From an uncultured Hyphomicrobiales bacterium (lineage in GTDB: Bacteria; Pseudomonadota; Alphaproteobacteria; Rhizobiales; Hyphomicrobiaceae): DNA of 35,718 bases. A model generated the notes under the pieces. It was not told where the DNA came from and ran no database searches. It saw nothing but the letters and a program-made list of their open reading frames with translations. The translations under genes and the position numbers were made by a program. The stretch spans positions 1-35,718 of the forward strand of contig CADEFX010000016.1 of NCBI GenBank assembly GCA_902826715.1, written 5' to 3'. Positions 16,800 through 27,006 of this stretch are shown here, piece after piece (position 1 is the stretch's first letter; each line of letters starts with the position of its first letter).

Positions 16800-18926
16800 T
16801 CACCCACGCGGCACGGCGATGAGTGCGATGGAGGTTTCGGCCGGCACGGAGGCGAGCTCGCTCGCGGCCAGGGCTAGGGCCTGATCGAGGTTTTCAACGC
16901 CGGACAGATCGACGACGTGGCGGTCGAAGATCAGAAACAGGCCGGGCGCGGCGGTGCGGGCGGATTGTTTCCACACAAGCGCCAGCATGTCCTTGGCCGT
17001 AGATGGTTTGGTGGTGCGTACGAGCGCGCGGCTCCTCTGTACGCGCAGCGCGCCTTCCCAGTCCACCGCGCGCACGGCGTCGAAGTCGTCGCTGCCCGTT
17101 TGATAGATGCGCAGGCCTGAGGTTTCCGCGGCAAGGCGCAGGGCATCGACGGGAACGCCCATGGAGCGTGCGGCGATGCTGCGGGCCTCGCGCTCGGGGA
17201 TGGCGCCGCCGGGGTCTTTCACGTGCATCTCCGCGGCGCCCATGGCGATGGCGCGCACGCGATGCGTCTGCTGGTCGATCTCAACGGTGACGTCGACGGA
17301 CTTGGCGGCCGCACCGAGACGCACGACGGCGTCGATGGCTTCCTGGCGGATGGCCTGCAAATCCGCGGGCTGCGGATGCGGGATGATGCGCTCGATCACG
17401 TCGCGCACCAGCGCAAGAGCGACGCCGATGGAGGAGATGACCTCTGCGTCCTTGGAAATCTCATGCTTGAGCCCGGTGCGCTCGGCCGTGAACGGCACGA
17501 GCGAGGCCGCGCCGCCGCCTTCGCCGATGAGCAGGCACTGGTCGGGATCGAGCCGGTAGTCTTTGATGAGACTGGCGATGACGGGGACGATCTTGCCGGC
17601 GGCGCAGTCCAGCACGGCAGTGGCGGCTTCCTCCACGGTGAGGCCGAGATAGTCGGCGAGCGCGGCAAACGCGCGCCGGGCCGAGGCCGGATGGCCGTAG
17701 GCATGATCGCCGGGCTTGGCGTAGCCCAGGACGTTGGCGGCGCAGGTAGTGGTGAGCGCAAAGCGTGCGCCGCTCGCGACGCGCACGGCGACATAGTCGC
17801 CGCCGTCGCCGGGCTTGGGCTCGAACGGCTCGATGACGGGATCGATGATATCGTTCTCGGCGGCGAAGGCCGAATAGGGCAGGCCGGCGATGTGGGCGCT
17901 GCGCGGGCCGACGTCGACAAGGCGGCCGGGCACCGCGCGTACGAGGCTGCCGCCGGCGATGCCGATGACGCGCACGTCGAGCGAGCTGACGTAGGTTTCG
18001 TGGCCGCCGACGCGGGCGTAGGTGACGGTGGGGCGGCCGTTGCTGATGACGCCGATGTTGGTGGAGGTGCCGCCGACCTCGAAGTAGAGGCCGTCCGATA
18101 CACGCAGATGCATGAGCGCGCCGGCGACGCTGGCGGCGGGGCCAGATAGCATCGTCATCGCGGGGCGGCGCTGCATCTCGCGGATGTCCATGACGCCGCC
18201 GTCGCCACGCATGATCATCAGCGGTGCAGCGATGCCGGCCTCGCGTACGCTGGCCGCCGTCATGGTGGCGGTGGCGATCATGCGCGGCAGGATTGAGGCG
18301 TTGATGACGGCCGTGCGCGTGCGGACGGTGAGGCCGTAGAGGCGGGTGATTTCGTGCCCGCAGCTCGTGAGCAGGTCGGCCTCGCTGCCGAGGCGGCGCA
18401 CCAGCTCCTCGCTGCCCGTGGTGTCGACGCCGAAGGCGCTGGAGGCGACGAGCACGCGTGCGCCTTCGGCCTTGAGCGCGGCGATGGCCTCGCGCACCTG
18501 GGCCTCGGTCATGGAGTCGAGCACGAGGAAGCGATTGGACGTCGGCAGCATGCGCCCCGGTGCCAGCTCGATGGCCTCGATGCGCACCTGCGGCTCGGCG
18601 AGCTTCGCCGCGTTGGCGCCCGACATGCCGACGACGCCGACGGTGGCGACGTCACCTTCCAGCAGCGCGTTGGTCGCCTGCGTGGTGCTGTGGGCGAGGA
18701 AAACGACTTCCTCCGGTGCGACGCCGGACTGCGCCAGCACGTTGCGGAACACCTCGACCACGCCGGCGGCGACGCCGCGCGCGTGATCGTGCGTCGTCAT
18801 AACGGAGTAGCGGCCGACCACGGCATGGGTGGCGTTGTCCACCAGCACGGCCTTGGTGAAGGTGCCGCCGACGTCGATGCCGATGCGGTAGGCGCGCGTC
18901 GGCGAGGCGGTGTCGGCGTCAGCCAT
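16800..18926 (-). CDS. Hydantoinase A / oxoprolinase N-terminal-type protein, orphan
   Basis: A 708-residue protein of the HyuA family (ATP-dependent hydantoinase, oxoprolinase and acetone carboxylase subunits). The actin-like phosphate loop is GIDVGGTFTKAVLVD (16-30), and a second nucleotide-binding segment is YFEVGGTSTNIGV. The Hydantoinase_A domain covers the middle, with the GEGGGAASLVPF motif. These enzymes open cyclic amides with ATP, normally together with a HyuB partner. No hyuB is visible within the window on either side, so the substrate and even the activity are unknown. It is on the opposite strand to hemJ and leuD and breaks the usual hemE-rho run. Confidence 0.82.
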   Translation of the reverse strand: MADADTASPTRAYRIGIDVGGTFTKAVLVDNATHAVVGRYSVMTTHDHARGVAAGVVEVFRNVLAQSGVAPEEVVFLAHSTTQATNALLEGDVATVGVVGMSGANAAKLAEPQVRIEAIELAPGRMLPTSNRFLVLDSMTEAQVREAIAALKAEGARVLVASSAFGVDTTGSEELVRRLGSEADLLTSCGHEITRLYGLTVRTRTAVINASILPRMIATATMTAASVREAGIAAPLMIMRGDGGVMDIREMQRRPAMTMLSGPAASVAGALMHLRVSDGLYFEVGGTSTNIGVISNGRPTVTYARVGGHETYVSSLDVRVIGIAGGSLVRAVPGRLVDVGPRSAHIAGLPYSAFAAENDIIDPVIEPFEPKPGDGGDYVAVRVASGARFALTTTCAANVLGYAKPGDHAYGHPASARRAFAALADYLGLTVEEAATAVLDCAAGKIVPVIASLIKDYRLDPDQCLLIGEGGGAASLVPFTAERTGLKHEISKDAEVISSIGVALALVRDVIERIIPHPQPADLQAIRQEAIDAVVRLGAAAKSVDVTVEIDQQTHRVRAIAMGAAEMHVKDPGGAIPEREARSIAARSMGVPVDALRLAAETSGLRIYQTGSDDFDAVRAVDWEGALRVQRSRALVRTTKPSTAKDMLALVWKQSARTAAPGLFLIFDRHVVDLSGVENLDQALALAASELASVPAETSIALIAVPRG

Positions 18927-19194
18927 GGAAGGGCCACCGCGTGGGGCGCAGCCGCGCTGCCAGAATTGTCACGTCGCGTGAAATGCCGCCTGCTCCGCCG
19001 ATGCTGAGGGTGGTGGGGTCGGGCGCCTTATAGCACGGGCATTGGCGGGATGGACCGGATTTTCAGTCGTTGTGATTCTTGGGGCGGGTCGGGCGAAAGC
19101 TCGGCAGAGCGACGCCCCAAAACATGCGAGGCGAGCAATTCAATCCGAAACGTCCTGCTCCAGGTCCGCTTGGAGCCGGCTGTACGCCTCATAA
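18927..19194. other. Intergenic region upstream of the hyuA-like gene
   Basis: This stretch must carry the hyuA-like promoter on the minus strand. I see no convincing gene or named site in it. Together with the remnant that follows, it forms a gap of about 435 bp. Confidence 0.4.
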
Positions 19195-19425
19195 GCGCCT
19201 TTTGTGGCAGCCTGTACATCCCGGGCGCGGGAGGAATTGCGGGCCCATCACGGATCGCTGCCGGCGACGGCAAGGGCGAAAGCGTAGTGGGCCCGTCATT
19301 ATCAGCTGGTCGACGGCCTCATCGTGAAGAGGCCTCGGTCGGGCAAGGAGGCGCTTGACGCTCTACTTGCATCTGTCGCGGCAGGCTACGCACCTGTTGG
19401 ATTGCCCGCTACCGCAGAACTTTAG
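19195..19425 (+). pseudogene. Possible remnant of a decayed coding sequence
   Basis: In one plus-strand frame the translation looks protein-like (FVAACTSRAREELRAHHG, then WARHYQLVDGLIVKRP and GKEALDALLASVAAGYA) up to the TAG at 19423. It is cut by TAG at 19285 and bounded by TAA at 19192, and it has no start. I do not recognise the family. The last 63 bases overlap the oppositely oriented Cys-rich gene, which argues for caution. Confidence 0.25.
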
Positions 19426-19548
19426 ACACTCGCAGCCTTTCTTCGCCTTCGCTTGGGCCCATGCTTCGCCTCCCGACATCGATGTCGGCGCTAGTGTCAG
19501 CAACGCCGCAAGAGCGATGCCCGTGAAAAGCTTGCCTGCAAAGCGCAT
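19363..19548 (-). CDS. Small secreted cysteine-rich protein
   Basis: A 61-residue peptide, too divergent for me to assign to a family. The ATG at 19548 has AAGGAG seven bases upstream; an alternative ATG at 19572 has no such site. Residues 1-31 form a clear signal peptide (KLFTGIALAALLTLA) with an AWA-type cleavage site. The mature part, about 30 residues, is basic and holds six cysteines at 39, 41, 45, 53, 56 and 60. This C-x-C-x3-C-x7-C-x2-C-x3-C pattern could form three disulfides or bind a metal in the periplasm. It stands alone on the minus strand, upstream of and divergent from leuD. Confidence 0.65.
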   Translation of the reverse strand: MRFAGKLFTGIALAALLTLAPTSMSGGEAWAQAKAKKGCECLKFCGSGQSNRCVACRDRCK

Positions 19549-19796
19549 TGATTTCTCCTTGGCCAACTGCATTTATTAAGTGGTCTACGGATAATCAGAG
19601 TAGCGGGCTGCGCAATCCGCCGCTATGGACATGGTGAATGCGATAGCCGCGATATCTAGCGCGCTAAGTCGTGCCCATGATGCATTCTCGACGGCCGCGC
19701 GATCGGGACAGGCTTGACGCGGCACCATGCCTCGGCGTTAAAAGGCAGCAACAAAGTGCAGCGCGAACGCCGCGCCAAGCCGGAAAGACTGTAGTC

Positions 19797-20402
19797 ATGG
19801 ATAAATTCACGACGCTGACGGGCGTGGCCGCCCCTCTGAACATGATCAATGTCGATACCGACAAGATCATTCCCAAGAACTACCTCAAAACCATCAAGCG
19901 CACGGGGCTCGGCACGGCGCTGTTTGCGGAGATGCGCTACGACGAGGGTGGCCGCGAGAATCCCGACTTCGTGCTCAACAAGGGGCCGTTCCGCAACGCC
20001 ACCATACTTGTCTCCGGCGAGAACTTTGGTTGTGGCTCGAGCCGCGAGCACGCGCCGTGGGCGCTGCTCGACTTCGGCATCCGTTGCGTGATCGCGCCGT
20101 CCTACGCTGACATCTTCTTCGGCAACTGCTTCAAGAATGGCATCCTGCCGATGATCCTGCCGGAGCCGCGCGTCAACGAGCTGCTGCGCTTCCTGCTCGA
20201 GCTGCCGGGCGCCGAGATCACCGTGGATCTGCCGGCGCAGACGGTGACGGGGCCGGATGGGAAGGCCGACGCATTCGAGATAGATGCATTTCGTAAGCAC
20301 TGCCTCATCAACGGCCTTGATGACATCGGCCTGACGCTGCAGAAAGAAGCGGCAATCAAGGCCTACGAGACGACCGCCGCGACCAGCCGGCCGTGGGTGT
20401 GA
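19797..20402 (+). CDS. leuD: 3-isopropylmalate dehydratase small subunit
   Basis: A 201-residue LeuD, the small swivel-domain subunit of isopropylmalate isomerase in leucine synthesis. Diagnostic segments are [16 protein letters not shown] near the start, the [15 protein letters not shown] motif (77-91), and [18 protein letters not shown]. The ATG at 19797 is preceded by GGAAAG. The upstream in-frame extension to 19671 is not family-like. The large subunit leuC is not in the window; in this group leuC and leuD are often apart. Confidence 0.95.
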   Translation: MDKFTTLTGVAAPLNMINVDTDKIIPKNYLKTIKRTGLGTALFAEMRYDEGGRENPDFVLNKGPFRNATILVSGENFGCGSSREHAPWALLDFGIRCVIAPSYADIFFGNCFKNGILPMILPEPRVNELLRFLLELPGAEITVDLPAQTVTGPDGKADAFEIDAFRKHCLINGLDDIGLTLQKEAAIKAYETTAATSRPWV

Positions 20403-20502
20403 GCCGAGGCTGCGCTCCGCATTGAAGCTGTGATGGCGAGAACGGGCCTGCGTCCACGCACGCGCGTTCCGCATCGGCCTGCCGCGTGGGGCGCATTTAC
20501 GC

Positions 20503-20508
20503 TACAAT
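20503..20508 (+). promoter_or_regulatory. -10 box placed for a leaderless tetR transcript
   Basis: TACAAT ends exactly seven bases before the ATG of the TetR gene, where transcription would start at or next to the start codon. There is no Shine-Dalgarno. No good -35 box was seen. Confidence 0.45.
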
Positions 20509-20515
20509 ACCCGTT

Positions 20516-21163
20516 ATGAGCTGGTCCGGTCACGGCGGCCGCGGGCGTCGCGGATACCATCACGGCAATCTGCGCGAGGCGCTGGTTACGGCCGCGCTCG
20601 ATCTCATTGCGCGCAAGGGGCCGGCGGGGTTCACGTTTGCGGAAGCCGCGCGCGCAGCGGGCGTGAGCGCGGCGGCCCCCTATCGGCATTTCCGCGATCG
20701 CGATGCGCTGATGGCCGACGTGGCACGACGCGGCTTCGAGCTGTTCGAGCAGCGATTGACGGTGTCGTGGAACGGCGGGCTGCCCAATGCCCTCACGGCG
20801 CTGGAAGCGATGGGGCGCGCGTATCTCGCCTTCGCGCGCGACGAGCCGGCATATTTCTCGGCCATGTTCGAATCGGGGCTGCCGTTCGAGGCCCATCCCG
20901 AAGTGCGCGAGATGGGCGATCGCGCGCTCGGCGTGCTGCGGCAGGCGTGCGAGGCGGTAGCGGCCATGCTACCGGCCGACAAGCGCCCGCCGGCAATGAT
21001 GATGGCGCTGCACATCTGGTCGCTGTCGCACGGCATCGCCAGCTTGTTCGCGCGCGGCGATGCGGCGCGGCGGCCCCTGCCAATGTCGCCGGAGGAGCTG
21101 CTCGAAGCGGGCGTCCTGGTGTATCTCGAAGGCCTGGGAGTGAGGCGCCCGTCGTCCGCTTGA
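20516..21163 (+). CDS. TetR/AcrR family transcriptional regulator
   Basis: A 215-residue one-component repressor. The N-terminal helix-turn-helix lies at about residues 23-66 (ALVTAALDLIARKG, then FAEAARAAGVSAAAPYRHF). The leading GYHHGNLR and the C-terminal sensor part, with ALHIWSLSHGIASLF, match the TetR subgroup with a WHG-type C-terminal domain. The ligand is unknown. The ATG at 20516 lacks a ribosome site but has a well-placed -10 box. A palindrome at 21349 upstream of the next gene is a candidate binding site, so it may regulate the DUF2852 gene. Confidence 0.85.
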   Translation: MSWSGHGGRGRRGYHHGNLREALVTAALDLIARKGPAGFTFAEAARAAGVSAAAPYRHFRDRDALMADVARRGFELFEQRLTVSWNGGLPNALTALEAMGRAYLAFARDEPAYFSAMFESGLPFEAHPEVREMGDRALGVLRQACEAVAAMLPADKRPPAMMMALHIWSLSHGIASLFARGDAARRPLPMSPEELLEAGVLVYLEGLGVRRPSSA

Positions 21164-21348
21164 TCCCGGAACATGCGCAAAAGGTTCGCGCTTGCAATGT
21201 CCGTTCAGGGTGTTGCGTGGGGACAATTGGCCACGACATACATCTCGAGCACTGATGCCGGTGTACGGCCGATCTGCCGCACGAACACCGAGAGTGCCAA
21301 AAAAATTTTGGTCTTGATCTTGACGGTGCCCAGCTCGTGCGCCACCTA

Positions 21349-21371
21349 TGTAAATGTCATAAACATTCACA
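21349..21371. promoter_or_regulatory. Inverted repeat, candidate operator upstream of DUF2852 gene
   Basis: Arms TGTAAATGT and ACATTCACA pair as a 9-bp inverted repeat with one mismatch around CATAA. It lies 30 bases before the chosen start of the DUF2852 gene and downstream of a TTGACG element at 21320. Size and symmetry suit a TetR-type operator; the link to the neighbouring TetR gene is inference. Confidence 0.45.
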
Positions 21372-21400
21372 TGGGATGGTGGCCTGAGAGGATGAATGCG

Positions 21401-21847
21401 ATGGCAGACGTAGTTGCGCGAATTGACGACTTCGGGAAGCCGGCGTGGATCGCCGTAATGGTGGCAGGCTTCATTCTGTTCTGGCCGGTGGGACTGGCAA
21501 TTCTGGCCTATATGCTATGGAGCGGACGCATGGGTTGTGGATGGAACCGTAATGGCGTTGAGCGCTGGCGCGAGCACGCGACCGAAGCGTGGGATCGCAA
21601 GCGCGAACGCTGGGGCGTGCATGGCGGACGGGGAGCCAGGCTGCGCCCGACAGGCAATAGCGCTTTCGACGAGTACCGCGAGCAGGCGCTCAATCGCCTC
21701 GAGGAGGAAGCGCAGGAGTTCCGGTCGTTTCTGGAGCGTCTGCGGGCGGCAAAGGACCGGCAGGAATTCGACGATTACATGCGCCAGCGGCGCGAGCGAC
21801 CGACGGGTTCCGATGCCGGCGGCGAGACGCCGGTACCGCAGACCTGA
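21401..21847 (+). CDS. DUF2852 family membrane protein
   Basis: A 148-residue protein with one or two N-terminal membrane segments (residues about 12-40, KPAWIAVMVAGFILFWPVGLAILAYMLWSG as the family core) and a long charged C-terminal half that is predicted helical and may be coiled coil (EYREQALNRLEEEAQEFRSF). DUF2852 is found mainly in Hyphomicrobiales and has no known function. I chose ATG 21401 because GAGAGG lies nine bases upstream; ATGs at 21392 and 21371 are in frame. It follows the TetR gene on the same strand. Confidence 0.75.
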   Translation: MADVVARIDDFGKPAWIAVMVAGFILFWPVGLAILAYMLWSGRMGCGWNRNGVERWREHATEAWDRKRERWGVHGGRGARLRPTGNSAFDEYREQALNRLEEEAQEFRSFLERLRAAKDRQEFDDYMRQRRERPTGSDAGGETPVPQT

Positions 21848-22276
21848 AGGCGTAGACACAAGTTTTTGTGTGATCAGGATCGGCGATCCGGTGCAACCCG
21901 GGTCGCCGATGCGTTGAAAGAGCTTCGGACCCGCGGATAGGCGCGCTACTTCACGATCTCTTAGCCCTCGGCTCTCAATGCGATGAGCACGTCAACCGCT
22001 CGATAGCGCAAAGAGCGGCACCGTCCGCCTGGCAGGATACTGAGGCGCCACGACCAAATCTCCCGCTTTGCAAGCGCGCGCAAATGCTGTAAGGTTCTCA
22101 ACACTTTGATTTGCCTGCCCGGCGCCCGCCGGTGATCAGGCGATCGCGGAGTCGCATGTTTGTGCGGCGCTGCGTGGCCCCGCCCGAACACGGGCATGTT
22201 TCCCACCCCTACACACGCCAGACCCGCCACGAGATCGTTCAAGTCTCCAGGCAAGGGTCGGCCCCGAGAGTTTCCC
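21848..22276 (+). promoter_or_regulatory. Long leader or promoter region of rho
   Basis: A 429-bp stretch with no convincing gene. It starts with a strong hairpin at 21879-21910: 13-bp arms ATCGGCGATCCGG and CCGGGTCGCCGAT (one wobble) around TGCAAC, without a T tract. The rest must hold the rho promoter and leader. rho is self-regulated by attenuation in E. coli, so a long leader is expected, but no specific site was identified. Confidence 0.45.
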
Positions 22277-23563
22277 ATGCAAGATATGATCAAGGAAATG
22301 AAGCTCCAGGACCTCAAAGAGAAGTCCCCCACGGAGCTATTGAGCTTTGCCGAGGAGGCCGGCGTCGAGAACGCCAGCACCATGCGCAAGCAGGAATTGA
22401 TGTTCGCGACGCTGAAGCAGCTGGCGTCGAAAGATATCGACATCACCGGCACCGGCGTCGTGGAAGTGCTGCAGGACGGCTTCGGCTTCCTGCGCTCTCC
22501 CGATGCCAACTACCTGCCGGGACCCGACGACATCTACGTGTCGCCGTCACAGATCCGGCGCTTCGCGCTCCGGACCGGCGACACCGTCGAAGGCCAGATC
22601 CGCAGCCCCAAGGACGGCGAGCGCTACTTCGCGCTGCTCAAGGTCAACCTCATCAATTTCGAGGACCCTGAGAACGTCAAACACAAGATCCACTTCGACA
22701 ACCTGACGCCCCTTTATCCCACCAAGTGGCTGAAGATGGAGCTGGAGGACCCGACCCTCAAGGACCTCTCGGCGCGCGTCATCGACATCGTGGCGCCGCT
22801 CGGCAAGGGGCAGCGCGGCCTCATCGTCGCGCAGCCTCGCACCGGCAAGACCGTGCTGCTGCAGAACATCGCGCACGCCATCACCACCAATCATCCCGAG
22901 TGCTATCTGATCGTGCTGCTCATCGACGAGCGGCCGGAGGAAGTGACCGACATGCAGCGCTCGGTGAAGGGCGAGGTTATTTCCTCGACCTTCGACGAGC
23001 CGCCATCACGGCACGTGCAGGTCTCGGAGATGGTGATCGAGAAGGCCAAGCGCCTCGTCGAGCACAAGCGCGACGTGGTGATCCTCCTCGATTCCATCAC
23101 GCGTCTCGGGCGCGCCTACAACACTGTGGTGCCGAGTTCCGGCAAGGTGCTGACCGGAGGCGTCGACTCCAACGCATTGCAGCGGCCGAAGCGTTTCTTC
23201 GGTGCCGCGCGCAACATCGAGGAGGGCGGCTCGCTGACCATCATTGCCACCGCGCTGATCGATACCGGCTCGCGCATGGACGAGGTGATCTTCGAGGAAT
23301 TCAAGGGCACCGGTAACTCGGAAGTCGTGCTCGACCGCAAGGTCTCCGACAAGCGCGTGTTCCCGGCCATCGACATCGCCCGCTCCGGCACGCGCAAGGA
23401 AGAGCTGCTGGTGCCGGCCGATCAGCTCAAGAAGATGTACGTGCTGCGCCGTATCCTCAATCCGATGGGCACCATGGATGCGATCGAGTTCCTGGTCGAT
23501 AAGCTGCGGTCGACCAAGACCAACGGCGAGTTCTTCAACTCGATGAGCACCGGCAAGAACTAG
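22277..23563 (+). CDS. rho: Transcription termination factor Rho
   Basis: A 428-residue Rho, the hexameric RNA helicase that ends transcription. In order it has the N-terminal helical part ([19 protein letters not shown]), the cold-shock-like RNA-binding domain with [20 protein letters not shown], Walker A in AQPRTGKT, Walker B in [16 protein letters not shown], and the secondary RNA-binding Q and R loops around [21 protein letters not shown] and [11 protein letters not shown] set the start at ATG 22277; ATGs at 22286 and 22298 are also possible and give slightly shorter products. It belongs to the conserved hem-rho-mnmE-mnmG block of alphaproteobacterial origins. Confidence 0.95.
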   Translation: MQDMIKEMKLQDLKEKSPTELLSFAEEAGVENASTMRKQELMFATLKQLASKDIDITGTGVVEVLQDGFGFLRSPDANYLPGPDDIYVSPSQIRRFALRTGDTVEGQIRSPKDGERYFALLKVNLINFEDPENVKHKIHFDNLTPLYPTKWLKMELEDPTLKDLSARVIDIVAPLGKGQRGLIVAQPRTGKTVLLQNIAHAITTNHPECYLIVLLIDERPEEVTDMQRSVKGEVISSTFDEPPSRHVQVSEMVIEKAKRLVEHKRDVVILLDSITRLGRAYNTVVPSSGKVLTGGVDSNALQRPKRFFGAARNIEEGGSLTIIATALIDTGSRMDEVIFEEFKGTGNSEVVLDRKVSDKRVFPAIDIARSGTRKEELLVPADQLKKMYVLRRILNPMGTMDAIEFLVDKLRSTKTNGEFFNSMSTGKN

Positions 23564-23585
23564 CTTTGCAACTTTGGGGGATGCG

Positions 23586-24311
23586 TTGAGTCAGTCGAGT
23601 ACGGATGCAACTGGATTGCCGATAGGACGCGCTCTTCCAAACTGGACAGCGCGCCCGAAGCCGCCGCGGACGCCGATCGAGGGACGCTTCTGCCGGCTGG
23701 AGATGCTGGATTCCGGCAAGCATGCGGCGGACCTGTTTGCGGCGAACCGGATCGATGCGGAGGGTCGCAACTGGACCTATCTCGCCTACGGGCCGTTCGA
23801 TACGCTCGAAGCCTATCGCGCGTGGGTTGAGACCGTGCAGAAGGCTGACGATCCGCTCTTTCATGCCATCATCGATCGGGCAACGGGCAAGGCCGTTGGT
23901 GTGGCGACGCTGATGCGCGTCGATGCGGCCAACGGCGTGATCGAGACGGGGCATCTCAACTACTCGCCGCTGTTGCAGAAGAAGCCCGCCGCCACCGAGG
24001 CGATGTTCCTGCTGATGCGGCGCGTGTTCGATGAGCTCGGCTATCGTCGATACGAATGGAAGTGTGACTCGCTCAACGCGCCATCGCGCGCGGCGGCGGA
24101 GCGGCTGGGGTTCATCTATGAGGGTATGTTCCGGCAGGCCACGATCTACAAGGGTCGCAACCGCGACACGTGCTGGTTCTCGATGATCGACGAGGAGTGG
24201 CCGGCGCTGAAGCGCGCGTACGAGGCGTGGCTCGATACCGCGAACTTCGATTCGAGTGGTGCGCAAAAACAGTCGCTGTCAGCGTCGATCAAGCGCGAGC
24301 GCGCTGCGTAA
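23586..24311 (+). CDS. GNAT family N-acetyltransferase (RimJ/RimL-like)
   Basis: A 241-residue acetyltransferase of the RimJ/RimL-like GNAT branch. Conserved parts are GKAVGVATLMRVDAANGVIETGHL, the acetyl-CoA region around ATEAMFLLMRRVFDELGYRRYEWKC, and NAPSRAAAERLGFIYEGMFR, which is the usual family end. It transfers acetyl groups to an amine, but the acceptor is unknown. Start choice is uncertain: TTG 23586 has GGGGGA four bases upstream, while TTG 23574 would add four residues and overlap that site. It follows rho by 22 bp and may be cotranscribed. Confidence 0.82.
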   Translation: MSQSSTDATGLPIGRALPNWTARPKPPRTPIEGRFCRLEMLDSGKHAADLFAANRIDAEGRNWTYLAYGPFDTLEAYRAWVETVQKADDPLFHAIIDRATGKAVGVATLMRVDAANGVIETGHLNYSPLLQKKPAATEAMFLLMRRVFDELGYRRYEWKCDSLNAPSRAAAERLGFIYEGMFRQATIYKGRNRDTCWFSMIDEEWPALKRAYEAWLDTANFDSSGAQKQSLSASIKRERAA

Positions 24312-24326
24312 CGTTCACGCGACGAA

Positions 24327-24350
24327 GCGCCAGAGCCCGGGGGCTCTGGC
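24327..24350. terminator. Strong hairpin after the GNAT gene
   Basis: A perfect 10-bp stem CGCCAGAGCC/GGCTCTGGCG around CGGG lies 15 bases after the GNAT stop and between it and a converging lipoprotein gene. No T tract follows on either strand, so it may stabilise 3' ends rather than terminate. Confidence 0.5.
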
Positions 24351-24388
24351 GTCGCATCGATATTCGATCTACTGGGCGACAGTCGATA

Positions 24389-24529
24389 CTATTCGCTGCC
24401 CTTAGATTCGAACGCGCCATTCGTCCAATTCTTGCCGGTTGACCCCGTTTCCAGCGCTGACGTATTAGGGCCGCCGCCGGCACATCCGCTGACGATGACG
24501 GCAACAATTGCTGCAATGAAAAGTCGCAT
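24389..24529 (-). CDS. Small putative lipoprotein (46 residues)
   Basis: A short gene found by reading the minus strand by eye. The ATG at 24529 begins MRLFIAAIVAVIVSGC, a compact signal peptide ending in a VSGC lipobox. The cysteine at 16 would be lipidated after cleavage. The remaining 30 residues are Gly/Ser/Asn/Thr-rich (AGGGPNTSAL, then GKNWTNGAFESKGSE) and end at TAG 24389. A purine-rich GGAGCGGGG lies before the start. No family was recognised. It would be an outer- or inner-membrane-anchored small protein. The clean lipobox, rather than length, is the reason for the call. Confidence 0.6.
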   Translation of the reverse strand: MRLFIAAIVAVIVSGCAGGGPNTSALETGSTGKNWTNGAFESKGSE

Positions 24530-24630
24530 GGTCTGCCCCGCTCCAAAGTTTTTCATAATGATTCAGACCTAGCAGGAAAGGGATTGCGATGAAAATGGAG
24601 GCTTACGGACGATTGGCGGGCAGACTGTTG

Positions 24631-24644
24631 AAAAGCTAGCTTTT
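24631..24644. other. Perfect 14-bp palindrome AAAAGCTAGCTTTT
   Basis: A perfect palindrome in the 233-bp gap between the start of the small lipoprotein gene and the end of the YyaL-like gene. As RNA on either strand the end would be a short T run, so it may be a weak site for ending the YyaL-like transcript, or a protein site. No other feature was seen in this gap. Confidence 0.3.
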
Positions 24645-24762
24645 ACAAGCTGCGTGTCTCGCGGGCAACGATAGTGCCTGCTTGTTGATCTGCTTGGTCA
24701 GCCGAGCGCTTCTGCACTGAGATGCGGCGCGGCGGCGGTTGGGCGCGAAGCATACTCCAACC

Positions 24763-26793
<2,031 letters not shown>

Positions 26794-26888
26794 ATCCTGC
26801 TCCGTCTGGCCATCGAGCCGTCCACAACACTATAAGTCGAACACGATGCAGATATGAGGGGTTCCTGAAGCGCTCGCTCTCGCATTGA

Positions 26889-26916
26889 CGTCATCCCGAC
26901 GAAGGCCGGGATCCAG
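26889..26916. repeat. REP-like palindrome upstream of mnmE
   Basis: The sequence GTCATCCCG...CGGGATCCA matches a palindrome widespread between genes in alphaproteobacteria. It lies in the 213-bp gap between the divergent YyaL-like gene and mnmE and may interrupt the promoter region. Confidence 0.6.
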
Positions 26917-27006
26917 ATGCCGCTTTAGGAACGCTGAGAGGCGCCTTATCGCGCCTAGCGTGGGCACCGGGTCGCCTATTTGATCGACTTTGACAATCCG
27001 GACCGG

